Shown here: positions 26,684-35,367 of the stretch, piece after piece
Position numbering within the stretch: the first letter of the stretch is position 1
Layout: every line of letters starts with the position of its first letter
Source: JB111 sp049856175
GTDB taxonomy: Bacteria; Actinomycetota; Actinomycetes; Actinomycetales; Actinomycetaceae
Direction of reading: 5' to 3'
Length of the DNA: 64,000 nt
NCBI RefSeq assembly: GCF_049856175.1
Contig: NZ_JBNDNA010000009.1
Location: 1 to 64,000 of the forward strand
The notes under the pieces: generated by a model
What the model saw: only the letters and a program-made list of their open reading frames with translations
The model's database searches: none
Told to the model about the DNA's origin: nothing
Made by a program: the position numbers and the translations under genes

Positions 26684-28269
26684 AGGACGAAGACCGCCGC
26701 GTCGGTCAGGAGCTCGAGCACCGGACCAGGGTAGACGCCGAGCGCGATCGTGGCGACGGCGCACACGACGACGGCGACGATCGTCAGGCCCTCGGAGGAC
26801 ACGACCGTCACGCCCTGCTCCTTGGGCTCCTCGAAGAACATGAGCTGGACGAGGCGGAAGTAGAAGAACGCGGTAGCGGCCGACGCCAGGACGGCGAGCA
26901 CCACGAGGATCGCCCCGCCGCCCGCGATTCCGGCGCTGAACACGGCGAACTTCCCGACGAAGCCGGCGGTGAGGGGGATGCCCGCGAAGGACAGCAGGAA
27001 GACGAGCATGGCCACCGCGAGCGCCGGTCGGCGCCGCCCGATGCCGGCCCACTGCTCGATGTGCGTGGCCTCGCCGGTGACGGAGCCGGAGGCGTCGGTC
27101 TCGCGCACGAGGGTGACGAGGCCGAACGCGCCGACGGTCGCGACACCGTAGGCGAGCAGGTAGAAGATCACCGAGCCGATGCCCTGGGTCGTCAGCGAGA
27201 AGACGCCGATGAGGACGAAGCCCGCGTGGGCGATCGAGCTGTAGGCGAGCATCCGCTTGATGTCGGTCTGGATGACACCCAGCACGGTGCCCACGAGCAT
27301 CGTGAGGATGACGATCGTCCACACGACCGGCTCGAGGTCCCAGCCGAGCCCTGGGGCCACGACGTAGACGAACCGGAGCATCGCGCCGAACGCGGCGATC
27401 TTGGTGGCCGCGGCCATGAACCCCGTGACGGGGGTCGGTGCGCCGGTGTAGACGTCCGGCGTCCACGCGTGGAACGGCACGGCCCCGACCTTGAACAGCA
27501 GGCCGACGAGCACGAGCACGACGCCGGGCAGGAGCAGCGAGTCCAGCCCCGGCGTGGCCGGGACGGCCGCGGCGATGTCCGTGAGGCGCAGCGAGCCCGC
27601 GAACCCGTAGAGCAGCGCGATGCCCATGAGGAAGAACGCCGACGCGAACGCCCCGAGGATGAAGTACTTGATCGCGGCCTCCTGGGACAGGAGACGTCGA
27701 CGACGCGCGGTCGCGGCCAGCACGTACAACGGCAGGGAGAGGACCTCGAGGGCCACGAAGAGCGTGATGAGGTCCCCGGCCGCCGGGAAGACCATCATGC
27801 CGGTCAGCGAGAAGAGCGTGAGCGGGAAGATCTCCGTCTGCGTGAGCCCGGCCCGGGTGGCGGCCTCGCTCTCGGCCGATCCCGGGCGGGCCGCAGCCTG
27901 CGGGGTGAAGGCGCCGTCCCGGACCTCCGTGCGGTCCGCCATCACCAGCAGGGCGAGCAGCGAGCTGACGAGCAGCACGGCCTGGATCGCCAGCGACGGC
28001 AGGTCCTCGACGTATGCGCCGCCGGTGACGACCTCGGTGGGGGCCTCGGCGCCGTGGACGCTCGCGAGCCGCCACACGACGGCGACGAGCCCCGCGGCGA
28101 CCGCGAGCAGCGCGAACGGCACCTGCACGGTGCGCCGCACCGTGCGCGGGAGGAACGCCTCGAGCAGGACGCCGACGACGGCCGCCCCGCCGACGATGAG
28201 CACCGGGACGAGCGGCGCCCAGGCGATGGTGGGTGCGACGAAGGCGGTCGCGGACAGGGCGGCGGTCAC
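26680..28269 (-). CDS. nuoN: NADH-quinone oxidoreductase subunit N
   Basis: The 529-residue antiporter-like membrane subunit of complex I has about 14 hydrophobic helices. The conserved proton-channel Lys region (LFKVGAVPFHAWTPDVYTG) and ADLITLFVALEVLSLPLYVL-type helices are recognisable. It is part of the proton-pumping arm. The start is a GTG overlapping the nuoM stop. A hydrophilic loop of about 30 residues after the third helix (around AARPGSAESEAAT) is longer than usual. Confidence 0.95.
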   Translation of the reverse strand: MTAALSATAFVAPTIAWAPLVPVLIVGGAAVVGVLLEAFLPRTVRRTVQVPFALLAVAAGLVAVVWRLASVHGAEAPTEVVTGGAYVEDLPSLAIQAVLLVSSLLALLVMADRTEVRDGAFTPQAAARPGSAESEAATRAGLTQTEIFPLTLFSLTGMMVFPAAGDLITLFVALEVLSLPLYVLAATARRRRLLSQEAAIKYFILGAFASAFFLMGIALLYGFAGSLRLTDIAAAVPATPGLDSLLLPGVVLVLVGLLFKVGAVPFHAWTPDVYTGAPTPVTGFMAAATKIAAFGAMLRFVYVVAPGLGWDLEPVVWTIVILTMLVGTVLGVIQTDIKRMLAYSSIAHAGFVLIGVFSLTTQGIGSVIFYLLAYGVATVGAFGLVTLVRETDASGSVTGEATHIEQWAGIGRRRPALAVAMLVFLLSFAGIPLTAGFVGKFAVFSAGIAGGGAILVVLAVLASAATAFFYFRLVQLMFFEEPKEQGVTVVSSEGLTIVAVVVCAVATIALGVYPGPVLELLTDAAVFVL

Positions 28270-29975
28270 AGGGCGCTCCCCACGGTCGTGATCGGGCTGG
28301 GCTGGGAGGCGGTGTCACCGGCGTCGTCGGCGAGGACGACGGTCTGCTCCGCGACGGGCCGGACGAGCTCGACCACCGGCGCCGGGAAGAGTCCCAGGGC
28401 GAGGACCGCGGCGACGAGCAGGCCCATCACCGTGCGCTCACGGCCGTCGAGGTCGGGCAGCGCGAGCGGCCGAGGGGGTGCGTCGTCGTCGGGCGCCGCG
28501 CTCGCGGTCGAACCGGTGTCGCTCGCGGCCGTCCCGGTGCCGGCCGCGCCGCTCGAAGGCGCGGCGTTCCCCGAGGCGGCCCCGACGGTCGCCGTCGCCC
28601 GGGCGGGCGTCGCGGCCAGCGGTGCGGGGCCGGTGAAGATGCGCTGGTAGGGCATGAGCACGTACAGGGCGGCGAGGACGACGCCCAGGACGGCGAACGC
28701 CGCGGCGACCCAGCTGACCTCGAACGTGCCGAGGAGGACCATGTACTCGCCCCAGAACCCGGACAGGCCGGGCAGGGCGATCGAGGCCAGGCCCATGACG
28801 AGCCACGTGCCGGCGAGGACCGGGACCACGCGCTGGTAGCCGCCGAAGGCGCCGATGCGCTGCGTCCCCCCGCGGCGCACGAGGTACTCCGAGCCGAGGA
28901 ACATGCCGGCCGTGGACAGGCCGTGGGCGACCATGTAGAACATCGCGCCGGTGAGGGCCAGCTCGGAGCCGACGAAGACGCCGAGCACGATGAAGCCGAA
29001 GTGCGACACGGACGTGAACGCGACCAGACGCATGACGTCCTGCTGGCCGATCGCGAGGAACGCGCCGTAGAGCACCGAGATCACGGCGAGCACGATCATC
29101 ACCGGGGCGGCCCAGGCCACCTGCTCGGGGAAGATCGTCAGCAGCAGCGTGATCATGCCGAACGTGCCGACCTTGTCCATGACGCCGACGAGGAGCGTGG
29201 ACACGCCGCCCGGGGACTGCTCGGCGGCGTCGGGCAGCCACGTGTGCACCGGCACCATCGGCGCCTTGATGGCGAAGGCCACGAGGAACGCGAGGAAGAT
29301 CAGGCGCGCCGCCCAGTCGGACGAGCCGGCCATCGTGCCGGCGAGGTTCTCCACGAGGAAGCCCTCGGGTCCGCCGGGGCCCTCGAGGTACAGGGCCACG
29401 ACGCCGGCGAGCATGATCAGCCCGCCCGCGAGGGAGTACAGGAGGAACTTGATCGCGGCGGCGCGGCGGCGGGGCCCGCCGTACATGCCGATGAGCAGGA
29501 AGATCGGCAGGAGCATCGCCTCGAACAGGACGTAGAAGAGGAAGACGTCCCGCGCGGCGAAGACGGCGAGCAGGATCCCCTCCAGGACGAGGACGAGCCC
29601 GACGTAGGTCGAGGTACGACGCTCGGTGGTCGCCTCGTCGTCGCCCGCGCGGACGGGGACGCCGGAGATGAGGACGACCGGCACGAGGAACGCCGTGAGC
29701 AGGACCATCGTCAGGCCGAGCCCGTCGATGCCCAGCGCATAGGAGGCGCCGATCTGCGGGATCCAGGCGACCTGCTCGGTGAGCTGGTGCTCACCGGCGG
29801 CGCCGAGGTCGAAGTCCGTCACGACGGCGGCGATCGCGCCGAGCAGGACGAGCAGGCTGACGCCGAGCCCGACCGGCCGGGCGACCCGGCGCAGCGCGGG
29901 GACGAAGAGCAGCGCGCCGGCCATCACCGGGACGGCGACGAGCAGCGTGAGCCACGGGAGAGTTGCGGTGTTCAC
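28266..29975 (-). CDS. nuoM: NADH-quinone oxidoreductase subunit M
   Basis: The 569-residue antiporter-like subunit has the channel motif KAPMVPVHTWLPDAAEQSPGG and the preceding FYVLFEAMLLPIFLLIGMYG. A low-complexity Ala/Ser/Thr/Gly insert of about 55 residues (28458-28625) sits between the penultimate and last helices. It ends in PLALPDLDGRERTVMG and is not typical of the family. It starts at GTG 29975 after GAGGAACAG, 24 bp downstream of nuoL. Confidence 0.95.
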   Translation of the reverse strand: MNTATLPWLTLLVAVPVMAGALLFVPALRRVARPVGLGVSLLVLLGAIAAVVTDFDLGAAGEHQLTEQVAWIPQIGASYALGIDGLGLTMVLLTAFLVPVVLISGVPVRAGDDEATTERRTSTYVGLVLVLEGILLAVFAARDVFLFYVLFEAMLLPIFLLIGMYGGPRRRAAAIKFLLYSLAGGLIMLAGVVALYLEGPGGPEGFLVENLAGTMAGSSDWAARLIFLAFLVAFAIKAPMVPVHTWLPDAAEQSPGGVSTLLVGVMDKVGTFGMITLLLTIFPEQVAWAAPVMIVLAVISVLYGAFLAIGQQDVMRLVAFTSVSHFGFIVLGVFVGSELALTGAMFYMVAHGLSTAGMFLGSEYLVRRGGTQRIGAFGGYQRVVPVLAGTWLVMGLASIALPGLSGFWGEYMVLLGTFEVSWVAAAFAVLGVVLAALYVLMPYQRIFTGPAPLAATPARATATVGAASGNAAPSSGAAGTGTAASDTGSTASAAPDDDAPPRPLALPDLDGRERTVMGLLVAAVLALGLFPAPVVELVRPVAEQTVVLADDAGDTASQPSPITTVGSAL

Positions 29976-29999
29976 AGGTTCTGTTCCTCTTCCCTCGGC

Positions 30000-31967
30000 C
30001 TAGAGCCGCCAGGCCAGGACGGCGAGCAGGGCGAGCACGGTGCCGGCCATCATCAGTGCGGCGTAGCTGCGGACGAATCCGTTCTGGAGCTTGCCGAGCA
30101 GGCGACCGAGGCCGGCCGTGGCGCCGCCGGTGCCCATGACGGCGCCGTCGACGGCCAGCTGGTCGACCTCGACGAGGCCGCGCGTGAGCTGCTGGCCCGG
30201 GCGCATGAAGATCCCCTCGTTGACGGCGTCCTGGTACAGGTCGTTGCGGGCGGCGGTGACGAGCACGTTGCCGGCCGGTGCCACCGCGGGGACCTCGCGG
30301 CGGGCGTACATCGCCCACGCCACGAGCGCGCCGAGAACGACGATCGCGATGGTCGCGCCCATGATGACGGGGACCGCGAGGACGGGGGCGTCGTGCTCGT
30401 GGTGGCCGGTGACCGGCTCGAGCCAGCCGACGAGCCCGCCGCCGAGCTGGAGCGCGAACCCCAGGCCGACCGAGCCGATCGCGAGGACGATCATCGGCAC
30501 GGTCATGAGCAGCGGCGACTCGTGGGGGTGGACCTCCGAGCCCTCCTCCGCCGTCGTCCAGCGCTTCTTGCCGTGGAAGGTCATGAAGAACAGCCGCGAC
30601 ATGTAGAAGGCGGTGATCCCGGCGCCGATCAGGGCGACGAGGCCGAAGACCCAGGGCTCCCAGCCGGCGTGGCCGGCCTGCGGGACGAAGGCGGTCTCGA
30701 TGATCTTGTCCTTCGACCAGAAGCCGGAGAACGGCGGGATGCCGAGGATCGCGAGCCAGCCCAGGCCGAAGGTGGCCCACGTGATCGGCATGACCTTCGA
30801 CAGGCCGCCGAACCGGCGCATGTCGACCTGGTCGTTCATGCCGTGCATGACGGAGCCGGCGCCGAGGAACATGCCGGCCTTGAAGAAGCCGTGCGTGACG
30901 AGGTGGAAGATCGCGAACGCGTAGCCGATCGGGCCCAGCCCTGCGGCGAGGATCATGTAGCCGATCTGGGACATCGTCGAGGCGGCGAGGACCTTCTTCA
31001 GGTCGTCCTTCGCGCAGCCGACGATCGCGCCGAACAGCAGCGTGACCGCGCCGACGATCGCGACGACCATCCGGGCGTCGGGCGTGAGGTCGAAGATCGG
31101 GCCCGAGCGCACCACGAGGTACACACCGGCGGTGACCATCGTGGCGGCGTGGATGAGCGCGGAGACCGGGGTCGGGCCGGCCATCGCGTCGCCGAGCCAG
31201 GCCTGCAGCGGGAACTGCGCCGACTTGCCGCACGCGGCGAGCAGGAGGAGCAGGCCGATCACGGTGAGCACCGCGGTGGAGGCGCCCGGGGCGGCCTCGG
31301 CGACCCCGGCGAAGCTCACGGTGCCCAGGCCGGCGAACATCGCGCCCATCGCCAGCAGGAGCCCCATGTCCCCCACGCGGTTCATGACGAACGCCTTCTT
31401 CGCCGCGACCGCGTACTCGGGGACCTGGTTCCAGAACCCGATGAGCAGGTAGGACGCGAGACCCACGCCCTCCCAGCCGATGAACAGCACGAGGTAGCTG
31501 TCGCCGAGGACGAGCAGCAGCATCGCCGCGACGAAGAGGTTGAGGTAGGCGAAGAACCGGCGGCGGTCGCGGTCGTGCGACATGTAGGCGACCGCGTAGA
31601 CGTGGATGAGCGTGCCGACCAGCGTGACGAGCAGGACGAACGTCATCGACAGCGGGTCGACGCGCATGCCGAGCGAGACGTCGAACGTCCCGGCCGGCAG
31701 CAGGTCGTACAGGTGGAGGTCCATGACGCGGTCGGACGCCTGGCGGCCGACCATGTCGACGGCGATCCAGGCGGCGACGACGAAGGACGCGGCCGAGGCG
31801 GCGACGCCGAGCCAGTGGCCCCAGGCGTCGGCGGCGCGGCCCGCGAGCAGCAGGACGGCGGCGCCGACGAGCGGGACGGCGACGAGCAGCCAGGCCAGGT
31901 TCGCCGGGCCGTCGGCGGCCACGGGCGCGGCGACCTCGGTGACGGCGTGAAGGGTGGGGACGTTCAC
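30000..31967 (-). CDS. nuoL: NADH-quinone oxidoreductase subunit L
   Basis: The 655-residue distal antiporter-like subunit has about 16 helices. It contains VGLASYLLIGFW, KSAQFPLQAWLGDAMAGPTPVSALIHAATMV and the channel residues typical of NuoL, with the C-terminal lateral-helix region. The GTG at 31967 follows GGGAGCAGGA. It is separated from nuoK by 11 bp. Function: proton translocation at the end of the membrane arm. Confidence 0.95.
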   Translation of the reverse strand: MNVPTLHAVTEVAAPVAADGPANLAWLLVAVPLVGAAVLLLAGRAADAWGHWLGVAASAASFVVAAWIAVDMVGRQASDRVMDLHLYDLLPAGTFDVSLGMRVDPLSMTFVLLVTLVGTLIHVYAVAYMSHDRDRRRFFAYLNLFVAAMLLLVLGDSYLVLFIGWEGVGLASYLLIGFWNQVPEYAVAAKKAFVMNRVGDMGLLLAMGAMFAGLGTVSFAGVAEAAPGASTAVLTVIGLLLLLAACGKSAQFPLQAWLGDAMAGPTPVSALIHAATMVTAGVYLVVRSGPIFDLTPDARMVVAIVGAVTLLFGAIVGCAKDDLKKVLAASTMSQIGYMILAAGLGPIGYAFAIFHLVTHGFFKAGMFLGAGSVMHGMNDQVDMRRFGGLSKVMPITWATFGLGWLAILGIPPFSGFWSKDKIIETAFVPQAGHAGWEPWVFGLVALIGAGITAFYMSRLFFMTFHGKKRWTTAEEGSEVHPHESPLLMTVPMIVLAIGSVGLGFALQLGGGLVGWLEPVTGHHEHDAPVLAVPVIMGATIAIVVLGALVAWAMYARREVPAVAPAGNVLVTAARNDLYQDAVNEGIFMRPGQQLTRGLVEVDQLAVDGAVMGTGGATAGLGRLLGKLQNGFVRSYAALMMAGTVLALLAVLAWRL

Positions 31968-31978
31968 TCCTGCTCCCT

Positions 31979-32278
31979 TCAGCTCTTCATGAGGTTGACG
32001 TCGTCGACCGAGGCGGTGCGACGGGTGCGGAACACGGACACGATGATCGCCAGGCCGACGACGACCTCGGCCGCGGCGACGACCATGACGAAGAAGGCCG
32101 CGACCTGGCCGCTCAGGTCGCCGTGCACGCGGGCGAACGTGATGAGCACGAGGTTGGCCGAGTTGAGCATGAGCTCGACGCCCATGAGCTGGACGATCGC
32201 GTTGCGGCGCACGAGCACCGCGGTGGCGCCGACGGCGAAGAGGATGCCGGCGAGCACCACGTAGTTCATCGGGTTCAT
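31979..32278 (-). CDS. nuoK: NADH-quinone oxidoreductase subunit K
   Basis: The 99-residue protein has three helices, with the family run NAIVQLMGVELMLNSANLVL and its buried Glu residues in helices 2 and 3 (AAAEVVVGLAI). The ATG at 32278 overlaps the nuoJ stop (ATGA). An ATG at 32269 in the same frame is a possible alternative start. Confidence 0.95.
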   Translation of the reverse strand: MNPMNYVVLAGILFAVGATAVLVRRNAIVQLMGVELMLNSANLVLITFARVHGDLSGQVAAFFVMVVAAAEVVVGLAIIVSVFRTRRTASVDDVNLMKS

Positions 32279-33267
32279 CGGTCGTCCTCGGCGGTCGTCT
32301 CGGTTCTCGGTGCGGCCTCGCGCGCGGCGCGGCGGCGGGCGGCGACCTCGCGGCCGGGCGAGCCGGGCACGAGCGGGGTCGGGGCCGGCTCGCCGGGCAT
32401 CGAGGGCAGGCCGGCGCGCGTGACGCCACGGGTGGCCTCGCCGCCGTGCAGGCCGCGAGCCGGCTCGGTGCGCGCGCGGGCGACGGCGGCGACCGTCTCG
32501 GGGCTGACCTCGCCGATGGTGCGCTCCTGGCCGCGGACGCGCAGCACGCGCGGCACCGACTCGACGATCGGCTCGCCGGTGGCGGACAGGGCGGGCAGGT
32601 CGGCGGCGTTCGACCGCGCGTAGACGCCGGGGGTGGGCAGCTGGCCGAGCCGGCCGCCCTCCTCCTTGAACGTCTTCATCTTGGCGGCCTCGACCTCGAC
32701 CTGCGTGACCTTCGGGGACAGTCGCTCGCGGTGGGTGAGCACGACCGCGCCGAGCGCGGCCGTGATGAGCAGCGCGCCGGTGAGCTCCATCGTCAGCACG
32801 AAGTCGCCGAACAGGACGCGGGCGACACCGACCGGGTTGGAGTCGGCGTTGGCGGCCGCCAGGCCGGCGGGCTCGGTCAGGCCCACCGCCTGCAGCGCGA
32901 CACCGACGAGGACCGCGATCAGTCCGAGGCCCGCGACGACGGCCACCCACCGCTGGTGCGCGATCGTCTCGTGCAGGGAGTCCGCGGCGTCGACGCCGAC
33001 GAGCATGAGCACGAAGAGGAACAGCATCATGATCGCGCCGGTGTACACGACGACCTGGACGACGCCGAGGAACGGCGCCCCCTGCGCGACGTACATCACC
33101 GCGAGGCAGAGCATGACGAGGATGAGCGACACGGCGGCATAGACCGCTCGCCGGGCGAAGATCAGGCCCGTCGAGGCGATCACCATGACCGTGGCGAGCA
33201 CCCAGAACAGGGCGGTCTCGCCGGTGCCGATCTCCCCGGGCACCGTCATGACGGGGGTGGTGCTCAT
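32275..33267 (-). CDS. nuoJ: NADH-quinone oxidoreductase subunit J
   Basis: The 330-residue protein has five N-terminal helices in about 200 residues, with VYAAVSLILVMLCLAVMYV and VVVYTGAIMMLFLFVLMLVG. A soluble C-terminal extension of about 120 residues, rich in Arg/Ala/Pro, follows. Enterobacterial NuoJ has about 184 residues, so the tail nearly doubles the protein. Actinobacterial NuoJ proteins commonly carry such tails. The ATG at 33267 overlaps the nuoI stop. Confidence 0.94.
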   Translation of the reverse strand: MSTTPVMTVPGEIGTGETALFWVLATVMVIASTGLIFARRAVYAAVSLILVMLCLAVMYVAQGAPFLGVVQVVVYTGAIMMLFLFVLMLVGVDAADSLHETIAHQRWVAVVAGLGLIAVLVGVALQAVGLTEPAGLAAANADSNPVGVARVLFGDFVLTMELTGALLITAALGAVVLTHRERLSPKVTQVEVEAAKMKTFKEEGGRLGQLPTPGVYARSNAADLPALSATGEPIVESVPRVLRVRGQERTIGEVSPETVAAVARARTEPARGLHGGEATRGVTRAGLPSMPGEPAPTPLVPGSPGREVAARRRAAREAAPRTETTAEDDR

Positions 33268-33986
33268 CGCTCGCTCCCCCTCGCGGCGCCGGCGGACGCG
33301 GCCTCGCGCGCCGAGGCGAGCGTGGGGTCGTCCGGACGGTGGGTCTCGACCCACTCGACCTGCTCGGCCGTGGGGCCGGTGACCTCGCCACGGTAGTAGT
33401 CGGCGTCCGTGGCGCCGGAGACCATCGGGTGCGGGGCGGCGAGCATCCCGTCGGCCATGGGGGCCAGCAGGTCACCCTTCTCGTAGATGAGGCCCTCCCG
33501 GGTGGGTCCGGCGAGCTCGAAGTCGTTGGACATCGTCAGTGCACGGGTCGGGCAGGCCTCGATGCAGTACCCGCAGAAGATGCAGCGCAGGTAGTTGATC
33601 TGGTAGACGCGGCCGTAGCGCTCGCCGGGCGAGAACTGTCCCTCGGGGCCGTTGGCGCCGGCCTCGACGTAGATGGCGTCGGCGGGGCACGCCCACGCGC
33701 ACAGCTCGCAGCCGATGCACTTCTCGAGGCCGTCGGCGTACCGGTTGAGCAGGTGCCGGCCGTGGTAGCGGGGCTGCGTCGGCGGCTTCTCGAACGGGTA
33801 CTGGACGGTGCGCGAGGGTCGGAACATCGACGAGATCGTCACGCCGAACCCGGCGACGGGCGCGAGCAGGGACCCGATCGGGCCCGGCTCGTCGGGGGCG
33901 AGGCGGATCTCCTCCTCGCCGTTGCGCACGACGACGTCGTCCGCCGTGATCCGGCCTCTCGGCTCGGGGCGCTTCTCGTCAGCCAT
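33264..33986 (-). CDS. nuoI: NADH-quinone oxidoreductase subunit I (two 4Fe-4S clusters)
   Basis: The 240-residue ferredoxin-like subunit carries clusters N6a/N6b to quinone. Both binding motifs are complete: CIGCELCAWACP and CIFCGYCIEACP. The ATG at 33986 follows AGGAGG at good spacing and lies one base after the nuoH stop, which rules out the longer frame starting at 34070. The C-terminal 80 residues are an acidic tail usual in actinobacteria. Confidence 0.96.
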   Translation of the reverse strand: MADEKRPEPRGRITADDVVVRNGEEEIRLAPDEPGPIGSLLAPVAGFGVTISSMFRPSRTVQYPFEKPPTQPRYHGRHLLNRYADGLEKCIGCELCAWACPADAIYVEAGANGPEGQFSPGERYGRVYQINYLRCIFCGYCIEACPTRALTMSNDFELAGPTREGLIYEKGDLLAPMADGMLAAPHPMVSGATDADYYRGEVTGPTAEQVEWVETHRPDDPTLASAREAASAGAARGSER

Positions 33987-33987
33987 G

Positions 33988-35367
33988 TCAGGCCTCCTCG
34001 GTGGTGGCGTCGGGGGCGGTCTCGTTCGCGGCGGCGCTCGCCCGTGCGCTGCTGGCCACGACGGGCTCACCGGCCTGGGCGGCGCGCCGACGGTCCGCCC
34101 GCGGCGACGGCGGCAGCGTCTGCCCGGGCAGCGGCGGGACGGGGAAGCCCCCGGCGAACGCGTCGAACGGCTCGGGCTCGTCCGGCTCGGGCTCGGGCTC
34201 CTTCTTCTCCGGGAGGAGGAAGGTGACGATCATGACGACGAGGAGCAGGCCCGCGATGACGGCGAGCAGCTGCCACAGCTCGAGGTCGGAGAACTGGCGC
34301 ACGCCCTGGATGATCGTCACGGCGACCAGCCAGACGAGCGCGGCCGGGATGAGGATCTTCCAGCCGAGGTTCATCAGCTGGTCGTAGCGCACGCGCAGGA
34401 GCGTGCCGCGCATCCAGATCATGACGAACATGCACGCCCAGACCTTGAGCCAGAAGACGAGGAACCCGACGACCGGGGCGGCCCACCACACGATGTGGTC
34501 CGAGAGGAACGGGATCCGCCAGCCACCGAGGAACAGCGTCGTGGCCACCGCCGAGACGTTGAACATGTTGACGTACTCGGCGAGGTAGAACCACGCGAAC
34601 TTCATCGAGGAGAACTCGATGGAGTGGCCGGCGACCAGCTCGCCCTCGGCCTCGGGGAGGTCGAACGGCAGGCGGTTGACCTCGGCGACCATCGAGATCA
34701 CGTAGATGACGAACGCGGGCAGCAGGGAGATCGCCCACCACACGTTGGTCTGGGCGTCGACGATCTGGGACGTGGCCATCGAGCCGGACACGAGGAAGAC
34801 CGAGACGAGCGCGAGCCCCATGGAGAGCTCGTAGGAGATGACCTGGGCCGAGGAGCGCACGGCGCCGAGCAGCGGGTAGGTCGAGTTCGACGACCAGCCG
34901 CCGAGCACGATGCCGTACACGCCGAGCGCGGTGATCGCGAGGATGTAGAGCACGGCGACCGGCATGTCGGTCAGCTGCATCGGCGTCCACCACGTGGGGT
35001 CCGCGCCGTTGGTGATGGCCGGGCCCATGGGGATGACCGCGAGGACCATGAACGCGCAGAACGCGGCGATGCCGGGCGCGAGCATGTACAGCACCCGGTC
35101 GGCGCCCTTGAGCTGGATGTCCTCCTTGAGGACGAGCTTGATCGCGTCGGCGACCGCCTGGAACAGACCGAACGGGCCGAGGACGTTGGGGCCCTCACGG
35201 GTCTGCATCTTGCCCAGCCCGCGGCGCTCGACCCACAGCGCCATGAGGACGCCGGTGAGCAGCAGGGCGACGATGATGACGGCCTTGATGAGGGAGATCC
35301 ACCAGGTGTCGTGGCTGAAGTCCGCCGTCGGCAGCGCCGATGCGGTGGACATGACCGGGGCGATCAC
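33988..35367 (-). CDS. nuoH: NADH-quinone oxidoreductase subunit H
   Basis: The 459-residue heel subunit has eight to nine helices and forms part of the quinone site. Signatures are ERRGLGKMQTREGPNVLGPF, EVNRLPFDLPEAEGELVAG and EYVNM. A Pro/Glu-rich then Ala-rich soluble tail of about 75 residues follows the last helix (KKEPEPEPDEPEPF). The GTG at 35367 overlaps the nuoG stop (GTGA). An ATG at 35352 is an alternative. Confidence 0.95.
   Translation of the reverse strand: MIAPVMSTASALPTADFSHDTWWISLIKAVIIVALLLTGVLMALWVERRGLGKMQTREGPNVLGPFGLFQAVADAIKLVLKEDIQLKGADRVLYMLAPGIAAFCAFMVLAVIPMGPAITNGADPTWWTPMQLTDMPVAVLYILAITALGVYGIVLGGWSSNSTYPLLGAVRSSAQVISYELSMGLALVSVFLVSGSMATSQIVDAQTNVWWAISLLPAFVIYVISMVAEVNRLPFDLPEAEGELVAGHSIEFSSMKFAWFYLAEYVNMFNVSAVATTLFLGGWRIPFLSDHIVWWAAPVVGFLVFWLKVWACMFVMIWMRGTLLRVRYDQLMNLGWKILIPAALVWLVAVTIIQGVRQFSDLELWQLLAVIAGLLLVVMIVTFLLPEKKEPEPEPDEPEPFDAFAGGFPVPPLPGQTLPPSPRADRRRAAQAGEPVVASSARASAAANETAPDATTEEA

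Noticed and set aside
28233..32264. 1343-codon open frame on the plus strand
   Set aside because: It lies antisense to nuoM, nuoL and nuoK. Its product is a His/Asp/Arg-rich mixture with no fold, while the minus strand holds canonical complex I subunits.
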